Source: Actinomycetota bacterium
GTDB lineage: Bacteria; Actinomycetota; Acidimicrobiia; Spongiisociales; UBA11373
Direction of reading: 5' to 3'
Length of the DNA stretch: 46,423 nucleotides
NCBI GenBank assembly: GCA_020444505.1
Contig: JAHLKU010000019.1
Span: 1-46,423 of the forward strand
Part shown: positions 15,333-24,016 of the stretch, one piece after another
How the letters are laid out: each line of letters begins with the position of its first letter
Numbering within the stretch: position 1 is the first letter of the stretch
Program-made: the position numbers and the translations under genes
The notes under the pieces: model-generated
What the model was told of the DNA's origin: nothing
Seen by the model: the letters and a program-made list of their open reading frames with translations, nothing else
Database searches by the model: none

Positions 15333-16043
15333 GTGAGGCACACGATCGACATCGAGGAACCGGCGGCGGCCAGAGCGCTGTTCGGTTCCACGACGTTCGC
15401 TCCGCTGTGGCTGGTGCTCCGGCTGTGGCTGGGCTGGGAGTGGTTCCAAGCGGGATGGTCGAAGGTGTTCGGGGGCACCATCACCTGGCGGTTCTGGGAC
15501 TGGGGCAAGGCGGCCTACTCCTTCGGCGGGACGGGCAACATCGGGTGGGTCCGCAGCGGCACCGTCCTGGGCGCCGACGGCACGGAACAGGTGCGCCACG
15601 TCGGCGACGCCGTCGCCGGCTTCGCCGCCGGGGCCGTCAACGCATCGAGTGGCCCCCATCCCGATGTCGCCTACTCCTGGTACGTCGAGTTCCTCAAGTG
15701 GGTCCAGCACACGGCCGCTCCCGTCGTCGGCCCGATGGTGGCCGTGGGTGAGTTGCTGATCGGGCTCGCGCTGCTGGTCGGCATGTTCACCGGCATCGTT
15801 GCGGCGCTGGGAGCGCTGTTGAACTTCTCCTATGTGTTCGCCGGGTCGGCGGGGGTCAACCCCGCGATGATCCTCGTCTCGATGGGGCTGATCCTGGCGT
15901 GGCGCAACGCCGGCTGGATCGGGCTCGACCGATGGCTCCTCCCGGCGATCGGCGTGCCGTGGCGAAGGAGGGGGCACGGCACGACCGGAGGCTCGGTACG
16001 TGTCGACGAGCGAACAGGAGGCACCGATGTCACTACGGCCTGA
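15333..16043 (+). CDS. DoxX/DoxD-family membrane protein (236 aa)
   Basis: Integral membrane protein with about four hydrophobic segments. The first is LWLVLRLWLGWEWFQAGWSKV, the typical DoxX start with Trp/Arg-rich edges. After it comes a polar loop of about 90 residues, and then three closely spaced segments. DoxX proteins are linked to membrane redox homeostasis and, in mycobacteria, associate with superoxide dismutase; DoxD is the thiosulfate:quinone oxidoreductase subunit. The GTG start has GAGAGGAGG six bases upstream. It heads an operon with a small protein and nickel SOD under a stress-sigma promoter, which fits an oxidative-stress role. Confidence 0.85.
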   Translation: MRHTIDIEEPAAARALFGSTTFAPLWLVLRLWLGWEWFQAGWSKVFGGTITWRFWDWGKAAYSFGGTGNIGWVRSGTVLGADGTEQVRHVGDAVAGFAAGAVNASSGPHPDVAYSWYVEFLKWVQHTAAPVVGPMVAVGELLIGLALLVGMFTGIVAALGALLNFSYVFAGSAGVNPAMILVSMGLILAWRNAGWIGLDRWLLPAIGVPWRRRGHGTTGGSVRVDERTGGTDVTTA

Positions 16044-16296
16044 ACTCCCCGGCGACGCCGGGGTCGCAGATCGTGATCCCGGCCCCTCCCGTCTGGAGGG
16101 CGCCCACCTGCTGGCCGACCAGGCCGGCGACCGGTTGCGCCGGGACGGGTTCACATCGGCGGAGATCCTCCGCTGGGCGGAGGACTTCATCGCCTACCGG
16201 GGGAGCGGCGACGTCGAGTCGTTCCTCGGCTGGATCGCGGGCCAGGAGGGCACCCCCGGGACCACACCGTCATCCCGAGAAGGAGATACACCGTGA
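16027..16296 (+). CDS. Small helical protein between doxX and sodN (89 aa)
   Basis: ATG 16027 follows AGGAGG and lies inside the end of the doxX gene, overlapping it by 17 bases. Its stop overlaps the sodN start by four bases. The protein is soluble and mainly helical, with a core around GFTSAEILRWAEDF and a Trp near the end. I do not recognise a family. The position suggests a role with nickel SOD, for example in maturation, since no SodX-type peptidase gene is seen here. That role is inference only. Confidence 0.6.
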   Translation: MSLRPELPGDAGVADRDPGPSRLEGAHLLADQAGDRLRRDGFTSAEILRWAEDFIAYRGSGDVESFLGWIAGQEGTPGTTPSSREGDTP

Positions 16297-16712
16297 CCAT
16301 CTTCCGTCCAGCGAAGACCGCCCGCGCCCACTGCGACCTCATGTGCGGCGTCTACGACCCTGCTCAGGCGAGAATCGAAGCCCAATCGGTGCTGCGGGCC
16401 TGTGAGAAGTACCAGGCATCGGACGACCCCGTGTTCCGGGAACGCTGTGTGATCGTCAAGGAGGAGCGCGCCGAGCTGGTCAAGCATCACCTGTGGGTGC
16501 TGTGGACCGACTTCTTCAAGCCGCATCACCTGGAGGCCTTCAAGGACCTGCACGACGCGTTCTGGACGGCCACCAAGGCCGCCGGGGCGGCCAAGAAATC
16601 GATGGCTCCGGCCGATGCCGAGGCGCTGATCACCGCGGTGGAGCGGGTCTCGTCGATCTTCTGGCAGACGGAGGAGTCGGCCGCGGCGGGCCTGTTTCCC
16701 CCGTCGGAGTGA
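16293..16712 (+). CDS. sodN: Nickel superoxide dismutase precursor (139 aa)
   Basis: Converts superoxide to oxygen and hydrogen peroxide using a nickel hook at the mature N-terminus. After a 12-residue propeptide ending TARA, the mature chain starts HCDLMCGVYDP, with the nickel ligands His1, Cys2 and Cys6 in place. The downstream helices (AQARIEAQSVL, KEERAELVKHHLWVLWTDFFKP) match the family. Position 5, normally Pro, is Met. The GTG start has AGAAGGAG upstream and overlaps the preceding gene. The maturation protease SodX is not encoded nearby. It is co-transcribed with doxX from a stress-sigma promoter. Confidence 0.95.
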   Translation: MTIFRPAKTARAHCDLMCGVYDPAQARIEAQSVLRACEKYQASDDPVFRERCVIVKEERAELVKHHLWVLWTDFFKPHHLEAFKDLHDAFWTATKAAGAAKKSMAPADAEALITAVERVSSIFWQTEESAAAGLFPPSE

Positions 16713-16732
16713 GCCCGCCGGCGCCGCCGGGG

Positions 16733-16758
16733 GTTTCCGGCGTCGCCTCCGGGGGTAC
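16733..16758 (+). promoter_or_regulatory. SigB/SigF-type promoter of the dps-like gene
   Basis: GTTT at 16733-16736, 16 bases, GGGTAC at 16753-16758, 37 bases before the ATG. It has the same form as the doxX promoter. An 11-base direct repeat (ACGCGAGGTGG at 16757-16767 and 16781-16791) overlaps the -10 and the ribosome binding site. Confidence 0.65.
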
Positions 16759-16795
16759 GCGAGGTGGAGAGCTGCACGAGACGCGAGGTGGCACG

Positions 16796-17329
16796 ATGGA
16801 TGCACAGACGAACGACGATGGGACGAGGGCGGCGGTCGTCGAGATCCTCGACGACCGGCTGTCGTCGTTGGCCGAGGCGGCGCTGCTGCTGCGCCAGATC
16901 GCCTGGAACCTGGCCGGTCCGGGCTCCCGGGCGCTGCGGGCCGACATCGAACGGGAAGCAGATCGGATCTGGCCGATGATCGACGGTGTCGCTCAGCGCA
17001 TGGCCGAGCTCGGGGACATGCCGTCGGACGCTCCCCGGCATCTCGTCGATCGCGCCGGCCACCGGGACGTCGCGATCAGGCGCATGACATCCGACGAGGC
17101 CCGCCCGCTCGTCGACGTGGTGTTCCGGAGCCTCGTGGAGGGCAACCGGGGTGCCGTGCTCGCCCTGGGGCCCCGTGACTGGGTAGCCACCGAACTGCTC
17201 AACGATCAGTCGGGGCAGCTCGAGCTGTCCCGCTGGCTGTTCCGGTCCCGCATGGGTGACGGCGTGGTGCAGCCGGGGGCGACCCAGGAGATGATCGAGG
17301 CCATCCGGAGGCAGGCGGGGGTGCTCTGA
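16796..17329 (+). CDS. Dps/ferritin-like protein lacking most ferroxidase residues (177 aa)
   Basis: Four-helix-bundle protein aligning with Dps. QIAWNLAGPGSRAL corresponds to the AHWNxxGxxFxxLH helix, and the following IWPMIDGVAQRMAELGDMPS matches the DTxAERxxxLGG helix. By this alignment the E. coli Dps ligands H51, H63, D67, D78 and E82 become A36, R48, E52, D63 and Q67, so the usual iron-oxidation centre is not kept. It may bind DNA or act as a structural stress protein. ATG 16796 has GAGGTGG four bases upstream. Its promoter has the stress-sigma form. Confidence 0.75.
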   Translation: MDAQTNDDGTRAAVVEILDDRLSSLAEAALLLRQIAWNLAGPGSRALRADIEREADRIWPMIDGVAQRMAELGDMPSDAPRHLVDRAGHRDVAIRRMTSDEARPLVDVVFRSLVEGNRGAVLALGPRDWVATELLNDQSGQLELSRWLFRSRMGDGVVQPGATQEMIEAIRRQAGVL

Positions 17330-17332
17330 TGG

Positions 17333-17356
17333 GCCGGCGCCCATCGGGGCGCCGGC
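17333..17356. terminator. Bidirectional hairpin between convergent genes
   Basis: GCCGGCGCCC (17333-17342) and GGGCGCCGGC (17347-17356) form a perfect ten-base stem with a four-base loop. It lies just after the dps-like stop and just before the end of the convergent USP-CBS gene. There is no strong T tract, as is common in very GC-rich genomes. Confidence 0.6.
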
Positions 17357-17363
17357 GCGTTCC

Positions 17364-18293
17364 TCAGGTCCGGACCGTCCCGAGCAGCCGTCCGTCGGGC
17401 CCCACCACCGGGACCGGGGCACCGTCGAGGGCGAGAGCCGCCCGGGAGGCCTCCATCATCGAGGCGTCCCAGGGCACCGAGATGGGGGCCTCCATGACGG
17501 CGCGGAGCTCGGCCCCCGGGTCGGCGCCTGTGAGCCCGGCCGCCCGGACCACGCCGACGAGGCGCCCCTCCTCTGCGACCGGCACGGCCGGCTCCGCCAG
17601 CAGCCGGAGGGCGTCGGCGGCCAGCATGCGAGCCCCGAACGCCACCGCCCCCTCGACGTGCTGGAAGGCGCGCGGTGCCGTGTCGTGCACCACGACCGCG
17701 CCGGCCGGCGCTGCGGCCACCATCCGCCGCCCCGGCGCCGAGAACCGGCGCCGCACCCACGAACCGCCGGCGGCGCCGAGCACGAGTAGCGCGTCGGAGG
17801 GGATCAGGTCGGCGACTTCGGGGATGCCGGACACCCTGATCACGTGGTGCTCGAGGCCCTGGGGTGCGGGGTCGCTGGCATCGAGCGAGCGCCGGGCCAC
17901 GGTGTCGCCCTCGGGGTCCCTGGATGCGGCGACCAGCTTCCCCGGCACGCCGAGGACCCGGCTCAGGCGGGTCGCCACCCGGGCGGCGAGGGCGCTGTGG
18001 GGGCCGGTGCCGATGGCGCCGACCACCGACCCGATGCGATCGACGTCGACCCCGACGGGCGCCACCTGCGCCACCGGGCCGTCGGAGCGGATCGTCCGCT
18101 GCACCAGGATGCCGGCGCGGGCGGCGACGCAGGCCCGATGCAGGTCGCCCTGGACGGCGATGGGATCGCCCACGGCGAGGAGTCGGGCGATCTCGTGGAC
18201 GCCGTCGCCGCGGGTGTGGAGCACCCGCCAGCCGGCGTGGTCCGGCCGATCGTCGTCGTTCTGGGAGGGACGGGCGCGAGCGGGCGACGTCAC
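17364..18293 (-). CDS. Universal-stress-like and CBS domain protein (309 aa)
   Basis: The N-terminal two thirds has alternating strands and helices like a universal stress protein nucleotide fold. It includes VGAIGTGPHSALAARVATRL and a later VVVHDTAPRAF. The C-terminal third, from about residue 185, resembles a CBS pair with the repeated forms AVPVAEEGRLVGVV and APVPVVGPDGRLLGTV. CBS domains usually bind adenine nucleotides and control a partner. The GTG start overlaps the upstream DksA/TraR stop by four bases (GTGA), so both are one transcription unit. No catalytic residue is visible, so it is likely a stress or energy sensor. Domain calls are from fold pattern. Confidence 0.6.
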   Translation of the reverse strand: MTSPARARPSQNDDDRPDHAGWRVLHTRGDGVHEIARLLAVGDPIAVQGDLHRACVAARAGILVQRTIRSDGPVAQVAPVGVDVDRIGSVVGAIGTGPHSALAARVATRLSRVLGVPGKLVAASRDPEGDTVARRSLDASDPAPQGLEHHVIRVSGIPEVADLIPSDALLVLGAAGGSWVRRRFSAPGRRMVAAAPAGAVVVHDTAPRAFQHVEGAVAFGARMLAADALRLLAEPAVPVAEEGRLVGVVRAAGLTGADPGAELRAVMEAPISVPWDASMMEASRAALALDGAPVPVVGPDGRLLGTVRT

Positions 18294-18688
18294 GATGCTC
18301 GCCGCCACGAGGACGTGCGGGGGAGACGGGCTCCTTCGGCGCACCTCACGCAGTGCGTGGCGGTCGGCAGCGCCCGGAGCCTGGGGTACGGGATGTCGGC
18401 GCCGCACCCGGCGCACACCCCGTAGGTGCCGTCGGCGATGCGGGCGAGGGCCTCCTCGGCCTCGCGGGCCGCCTCCTCGGCGTGTGCCGCCAGGGCGTAG
18501 CTCTCCTCGCTGGTCGTGCCGGTGACGGTGTCCAGGTCGAGCTGGTCGCTGCGGTCGGCCGTGGCCTGGTTGGCGACGGCTTCGGCGAGGAAGCTCCCGG
18601 CCGCAGCGAGCGCGGTGTCCCGGCGGCGCTCCAGTTGCCGGGTGAGCGCGTCGAGCGAGCGCCGGGCGAGGGGGCGGTTGGCGGACAT
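18290..18688 (-). CDS. DksA/TraR family C4 zinc-finger protein (132 aa)
   Basis: The N-terminal coiled-coil helices (about 5-85) are followed by YGVCAGCGADIPYPRLRALPTATHCVRC-type zinc-finger residues: CxxC at about 92-95 and CxxC at about 113-116. The phrase on ADGTYG before the finger is the family hallmark. DksA-like proteins bind RNA polymerase in the secondary channel and modulate stress transcription; in actinobacteria the family is related to RbpA-independent regulators of uncertain role. ATG 18688 gives the normal length. It is the first gene of a pair with the USP-CBS protein. Confidence 0.85.
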   Translation of the reverse strand: MSANRPLARRSLDALTRQLERRRDTALAAAGSFLAEAVANQATADRSDQLDLDTVTGTTSEESYALAAHAEEAAREAEEALARIADGTYGVCAGCGADIPYPRLRALPTATHCVRCAEGARLPRTSSWRRAS

Positions 18689-18855
18689 GCTGACCTCCGA
18701 TCGTCGCGGACGGGGGACGATTCGGTCGGTCTCTCCCACCCAGGAGGGCCAGCGGGCCGGGCCTCTGCCGTGGTGACGACGCCGCTGTGACGGGATACTC
18801 CCCAACCACCGCCATCCTATCGCGGACGCCGGGCAGACCCGGGCCGGAGGGCCGT

Positions 18856-19704
18856 TCAGCGGACGGGGACCCGCTCCGGGGCCGCCTCGTCGGCGGGCGC
18901 CGGCCTGCCGGCGGTCATGCCGAAGAAGGTGGCGCCGATCGGGAGCAGGTAGGCGAGGTAGCCGGCCACCATCAGCAGCGACGGGTCCGGCCGCCACCCG
19001 AACAGCGACCCCGCGAAGCGCCCGAGCAGCGATGTGTCGGGATGGAGGACGCCGACGTCCCACACCGGGTCCAGGAGCGTGGGGAGGACGCCCACCTCCT
19101 GGAACGCGTGAATCCCCTTGGCGACGAGGCCGGCGGCGAACAGCAGGATCAGTGTCCCGGTGATGCGGAAGAACAGGCGGATGTCGATGCGCGACGCGGA
19201 GCGGTAGATGAGGTTGCCCATCCCGATCGCCAGTGCCAGGCCGAGCATCCCGCCCAGGAACAGCCAGCCGTCGGCGTCGGTGCCCACCGTGGTCGAGATG
19301 AGGAACAGGGCGGATTCGAGGCCCTCGCGCAGCACAGCGAAGAAGGCGATCGCTGCCAATCCCAGGGCGCTCCCGGTGGCGACTGCGGATCCGGCGCGGG
19401 CCTCGAGGCGCGCCCGCAGGTGGCGCGACTGGGAGCCCATCCAGAAGATCATCCACGTCAGCAGGCCGGCGGCGACCAGGGCGACGGCGCCCTCGGCGAT
19501 CTCCTCGGCGCGCTCGCCGAGCGACCCGATGGTGGCGTACACGGCGATCCCGGCGACCGCCGACAACCCGGCGGCCGACAAGGTGCCCGCCCACACCCAG
19601 CGCGCCTCGCGGCGTTGCTGCACGCGGTGCAGGTAGGCGAGCAGGATGCCGACGACGAGGGCGGCCTCGAGGCCCTCCCGCAGCATGATCAGGAATGCGG
19701 ACAT
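18856..19704 (-). CDS. FTR1/EfeU-family iron permease (282 aa)
   Basis: Membrane permease with seven predicted helices. REGLE motifs, the iron-binding signature, occur twice (residues 9-13 and 126-130), as in EfeU and yeast Ftr1p. Length is normal. Genes for the usual partners EfeO and EfeB are absent here, so it may work alone or with distant partners. ATG 19704 has GGAG six bases upstream. The direction of transport and the metal cannot be proven from sequence; ferrous or ferric iron uptake is the family role. Confidence 0.9.
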   Translation of the reverse strand: MSAFLIMLREGLEAALVVGILLAYLHRVQQRREARWVWAGTLSAAGLSAVAGIAVYATIGSLGERAEEIAEGAVALVAAGLLTWMIFWMGSQSRHLRARLEARAGSAVATGSALGLAAIAFFAVLREGLESALFLISTTVGTDADGWLFLGGMLGLALAIGMGNLIYRSASRIDIRLFFRITGTLILLFAAGLVAKGIHAFQEVGVLPTLLDPVWDVGVLHPDTSLLGRFAGSLFGWRPDPSLLMVAGYLAYLLPIGATFFGMTAGRPAPADEAAPERVPVR

Positions 19705-19787
19705 CGGTGTCTCCGGTGTCGGTGGTCCGGGCGGCCCGGAGAATACCACTGTACGGGTAGGAGAAATAGGGGGGTGGGGAACCGGCC

Positions 19788-20309
19788 TCAGCCGCCGGGC
19801 CCGCGGCGGCCCAGCGCCTCCAGGAACGAGGCGGCGCCGGCGGCGGTGTGGCGCCGCCACAGGTCCACGTGGTCGTCGGGATCGGGGCCGTCGAGGGCGG
19901 CGAAGGTGCCCTCCAGCGCCTCGCGCTGGCGGGCGACCAGGCGCTCCGTCGAGCGGCCGCTGCGGCGCAGCAGCGTCAGCTTCACCAGGAACTCGATCCG
20001 GAGGTCCCGGACGTGGACCACGGGGGCCCCGAGCCAAGCCCGGACGCGGCGGCGGCCGGCGGGAGTGGCCCGCAGCACGACCCGCTGCGGGCCCGAGTCG
20101 CCGGGCTCGGTGGAGGCGGGCTCGGCGTACCCCGCCTCGACCAGGCGGTCGAGGGCCCGGTACACCAGGGGGCGGCGCACGGTGAGCACCCGTCCCAGGT
20201 CGCCGTCGGGGCGGAAGTGGCGGGCGATGGCAAAGCCGTGGGACGGCGCCTCGGCGAGGATGCCGAGGACGGCGTACTCGGTGGTCGAGGGGTCTCGCTG
20301 CGTTGGCAT
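19788..20309 (-). CDS. PadR-family transcriptional regulator (173 aa)
   Basis: The N-terminal winged helix (TEYAVLGILAEAPSHGFAIA, then a basic wing ending VYRALDRLVEAGY) is the PadR signature. The C-terminal part (about 90-170) is helical, as in the Vir_act_alpha_C dimerisation domain. It is divergent from modABC with only 48 bases between starts, so control of molybdate uptake and of itself is likely. No ModE-like molybdate-binding domain is present, so the effector is unknown. Confidence 0.88.
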   Translation of the reverse strand: MPTQRDPSTTEYAVLGILAEAPSHGFAIARHFRPDGDLGRVLTVRRPLVYRALDRLVEAGYAEPASTEPGDSGPQRVVLRATPAGRRRVRAWLGAPVVHVRDLRIEFLVKLTLLRRSGRSTERLVARQREALEGTFAALDGPDPDDHVDLWRRHTAAGAASFLEALGRRGPGG

Positions 20310-20344
20310 GGTGGGTGCCGGGCGCGGGGCGTCCCGGTGGCCGA

Positions 20345-20366
20345 TAGAGTAGTCACAATGAGACTA
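20345..20366 (+). promoter_or_regulatory. Leaderless modA promoter with overlapping operator palindrome
   Basis: TAGAGT (20345-20350) is a -10 element ending seven bases before the modA ATG, which implies transcription starting at or next to the A of the start codon. TAGTC (20350-20354), seven bases and GACTA (20362-20366) form a palindrome covering the end of the -10 and the start codon. This is an obvious place for the divergent PadR protein to bind. Confidence 0.5.
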
Positions 20367-21107
20367 AGAATGGTGGGCCTGGCCGTCCTGGTGATGGCCG
20401 CCGCCGGGTGCGGCGGCGTCGGGTCCGATCCCGGCGGCGAGATCCGCGTCTCGGCGGCGGCCTCGCTCACCGACGCCTTCGCCTCCATCGAGCAGGCGTA
20501 CGAGGACGCCCATCCCGGCACCGACGTGGTGCTGAACCTGGCCGCCAGCTCGTCGCTGCGCGAGCAGATCCTCGAGGGCGCGCCGGTGGACGTGTTCGCG
20601 TCGGCGAACCTCCTGAACATGCAGGTGGTGGCCGACGCCGGGATGGTGGTGGGGGAGCCGGCGGTGTTCGCCGGCAACACGCTGCAGATCGCGGTGCCGC
20701 CCGGCAACCCGGGCGGCGTCTCCGGGCTGGCCGACCTCTCCCGGGAGGAGCTGCTGGTCGGGCTGTGCGCTGCCGGCGTGCCCTGCGGGGACTTCGCCAG
20801 GGAGGCGCTCGCCCTCGCCGGGGTCGAAGCGGCCGTCGACACGGACGAGCCGAACGTGCGGGCGTTGCTGACCAAGGTCATCGAAGGAGAGCTCGACGCC
20901 GGGATCGTCTACACGACCGACGTGGCCGCGGCGGGCTCCGTCGTCGAGGGCATCGCCGTCCCCGCCGGGCACAACGTGGCGGCCGAGTACCCGATCGCGG
21001 TCCTGGCCGGCGCCCCCGACCCGGTGGGAGCCGAGGCGTTCGTGGCGTTCGTGCTGGGGGCCGAAGGGCGCGCCATCCTTGCCGGGCACGGGTTCACGCT
21101 CCCGTGA
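20358..21107 (+). CDS. modA: Molybdate ABC transporter substrate-binding lipoprotein (249 aa)
   Basis: Binds molybdate or tungstate outside the membrane and delivers it to ModBC. A signal peptide with lipobox AAGC (Cys18) leads into ISVAAASLTDAF-type sequence (here EIRVSAAASLTDAF). The hinge regions LAASSSLREQI, DVFASAN and DAGIVYTTD are typical of ModA. There is no ribosome binding site before the ATG, and a -10 element seven bases upstream suggests a leaderless message. Its stop overlaps the modB GTG by three bases within a GTGA junction. Confidence 0.93.
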   Translation: MRLRMVGLAVLVMAAAGCGGVGSDPGGEIRVSAAASLTDAFASIEQAYEDAHPGTDVVLNLAASSSLREQILEGAPVDVFASANLLNMQVVADAGMVVGEPAVFAGNTLQIAVPPGNPGGVSGLADLSREELLVGLCAAGVPCGDFAREALALAGVEAAVDTDEPNVRALLTKVIEGELDAGIVYTTDVAAAGSVVEGIAVPAGHNVAAEYPIAVLAGAPDPVGAEAFVAFVLGAEGRAILAGHGFTLP

Positions 21108-21897
21108 GCCGGGCTCCGGCGCACCGCCGCCCCCCGGCTCCGCTCGTGGTGCTGGGCCTGCTGGGCCTGGCGGTCTTCGTGGTGCCGCTCGCCGGCCTGC
21201 TCGCCAGGGTCCCCTGGGCCCGCCTGCCCGCACTCCTCGGCGGCGACGTGGTCACCGACGCCCTGCGGCTCTCTGCCGTCACGTCGCTGGCGGCCGTGGC
21301 GATCTCCGCCGTCCTCGGCATCCCGCTGGCGTGGCTGCTCGCCCGGGTCGAGTTCCCCGGCAAGCGGGTCGTCCGGGCGGTGGTGATGCTCCCCCTGGTC
21401 CTCCCCCCGGTGGTCGGCGGCTCGGCGCTGCTGTTCGCACTCGGGCGTCGGGGCCTGGTGGGGGAGGCGCTCGGAGACGCGACCGGGCTGGTGCTGCCGT
21501 TCTCCACCCTGGGCGTGGTGGTGGCCGCCACGTTCGTGGCCATGCCGTTCCTGGTGCTGACGGTGGAAGGGGGGCTGCGCTCGATGGACCGGCGCTTCGA
21601 GGGCGCCGCCGCCACGCTGGGCGCCGGGAGGTGGACGGTGCTGCGCCGGGTGACGCTGCCGATGGTCGCCCCGTCCCTGGTGGCGGGCGTGGTGCTCACC
21701 TGGGCGCGGGCCTTCGGCGAGTTCGGCGCGACCATCACCTTCGCCGGCAACCTGCAGGGCCGCACCCAGACGCTGCCCCTCGCCGTCTTCGTCGCGCTGG
21801 AGACCGACCGGGACACGGCGGTGGCGATCAGCCTGGTGATGGTGGCGGTGTCGCTGATCGTGCTGGCGGCCCTCCGCGATCGATGGTGGGGCGCCCG

Positions 21898-21901
<4 letters not shown>
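21104..21901 (+). CDS. modB: Molybdate ABC transporter permease (265 aa)
   Basis: Inner-membrane channel subunit with about six helices. The cytoplasmic EAA loop (EGAAATLGAGRWTVLRRVTLP) couples to the ATPase. RAFGEFGATITFAGN near the C-terminus is typical of ModB/CysT-type permeases. The start is a GTG overlapping the modA stop, and the end overlaps the modC ATG (ATGA), so the three subunits are translationally coupled. Confidence 0.93.
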
Positions 21902-22971
<1,070 letters not shown>

Positions 22972-23011
22972 GACCGGCGCCCTCGGCAGATACGCTCTGG
23001 GGAGGAGGTAG

Positions 23012-24010
23012 ATGATGACGGAGATGCCACACCGCCGATTGGGGCGGACCGGGTACGAGGTGTCGGAGATCGGGTTCGGGTCCTGGGCGCTGGGAGGGAC
23101 CTGGGGTGAGGTGACCGACGAGGACGCCGCCGCCGCCCTGGACGCGGCGCTCGACGCGGGCGTCACCTTCTTCGACACCGCCGACATCTACGGCGGCGGG
23201 CTCAGCGAGCGCCGCATCGCCGCAGCCGGGCGGCGCCGCCCCGATGCGGCGATGGTGGTGGCCACCAAGGCCGGGCGGGGGCTCGATCCCCACACGGCCG
23301 AGGGCTACACCTACGAGCGCCTCGAGGGGTTCGTGGACGGCAGCATCGAGCGCCTCGGCGTGGACGCGCTCGACCTGCTGCAGCTCCACTGCCCTCCGCC
23401 CGACGTCTACTACCGCCCGCAGGTGTTCGACGCCATGGATCGGCTCGTCGCCTCCGGCAAGGTGCGCCACTACGGCGTGAGCGTCGAGAAGGTGGAGGAG
23501 GCGCTCAAGGCCATCGAGTACCCCGGGGTCGAGACCATCCAGATCGTCTTCAACGTGTTCCGGCAGCGGCCGGCGGACCTGTTCTTCCGGGAGGCGGCGG
23601 CGCGCGACGTCGGGGTGATCGTCCGGGTGCCGCTCGCCAGCGGCCTGCTGAGCGGCAAGATGTCGCCCGGCACCGAGTTCGCCGCCGACGACCACCGCTC
23701 GTTCAACCGGGACGGGTCGGCGTTCGACGTCGGGGAGACGTTCGCAGGGGTGCCCTTCGGGACCGGCCTCCGGGCGGTCGAGGAGTTGCGGCCCCTGGTG
23801 CCCGGGGGCGTGACGATGGCGCAGTTCGCCCTGCGGTGGGTCCTGATGTTCGACGCCGTGTCCACGGTCATCCCGGGCGCCCGCAACGCCGCCCAGGCCA
23901 CCGCCAACGCGGCGGCGGCGTCGCTGCCGCCGCTGGACGACGAGGCGATGGAGGCGGCCGCCGAGGTCTACCGGCGCACGATCGCCCCGCTGGTGCACCA
24001 CCGCTGGTGA
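23012..24010 (+). CDS. Aldo/keto reductase (332 aa)
   Basis: NADPH-dependent oxidoreductase of the (beta/alpha)8 AKR family. Key residues are D in FFDTADIYG with the catalytic Tyr four residues later, K in VATKAGRG, and H in LLQLHCP. The late VIPGARNAAQ supports cofactor binding. It resembles YajO/PdxI-like or sugar-type AKRs; the substrate is unknown. GGAGGAGG at 23001-23008 is better spaced for the second ATG (23015), so the true start may be one codon later. It stands alone, convergent with a VOC gene. Confidence 0.92.
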   Translation: MMTEMPHRRLGRTGYEVSEIGFGSWALGGTWGEVTDEDAAAALDAALDAGVTFFDTADIYGGGLSERRIAAAGRRRPDAAMVVATKAGRGLDPHTAEGYTYERLEGFVDGSIERLGVDALDLLQLHCPPPDVYYRPQVFDAMDRLVASGKVRHYGVSVEKVEEALKAIEYPGVETIQIVFNVFRQRPADLFFREAAARDVGVIVRVPLASGLLSGKMSPGTEFAADDHRSFNRDGSAFDVGETFAGVPFGTGLRAVEELRPLVPGGVTMAQFALRWVLMFDAVSTVIPGARNAAQATANAAAASLPPLDDEAMEAAAEVYRRTIAPLVHHRW

Positions 24011-24016
24011 CCGGGG

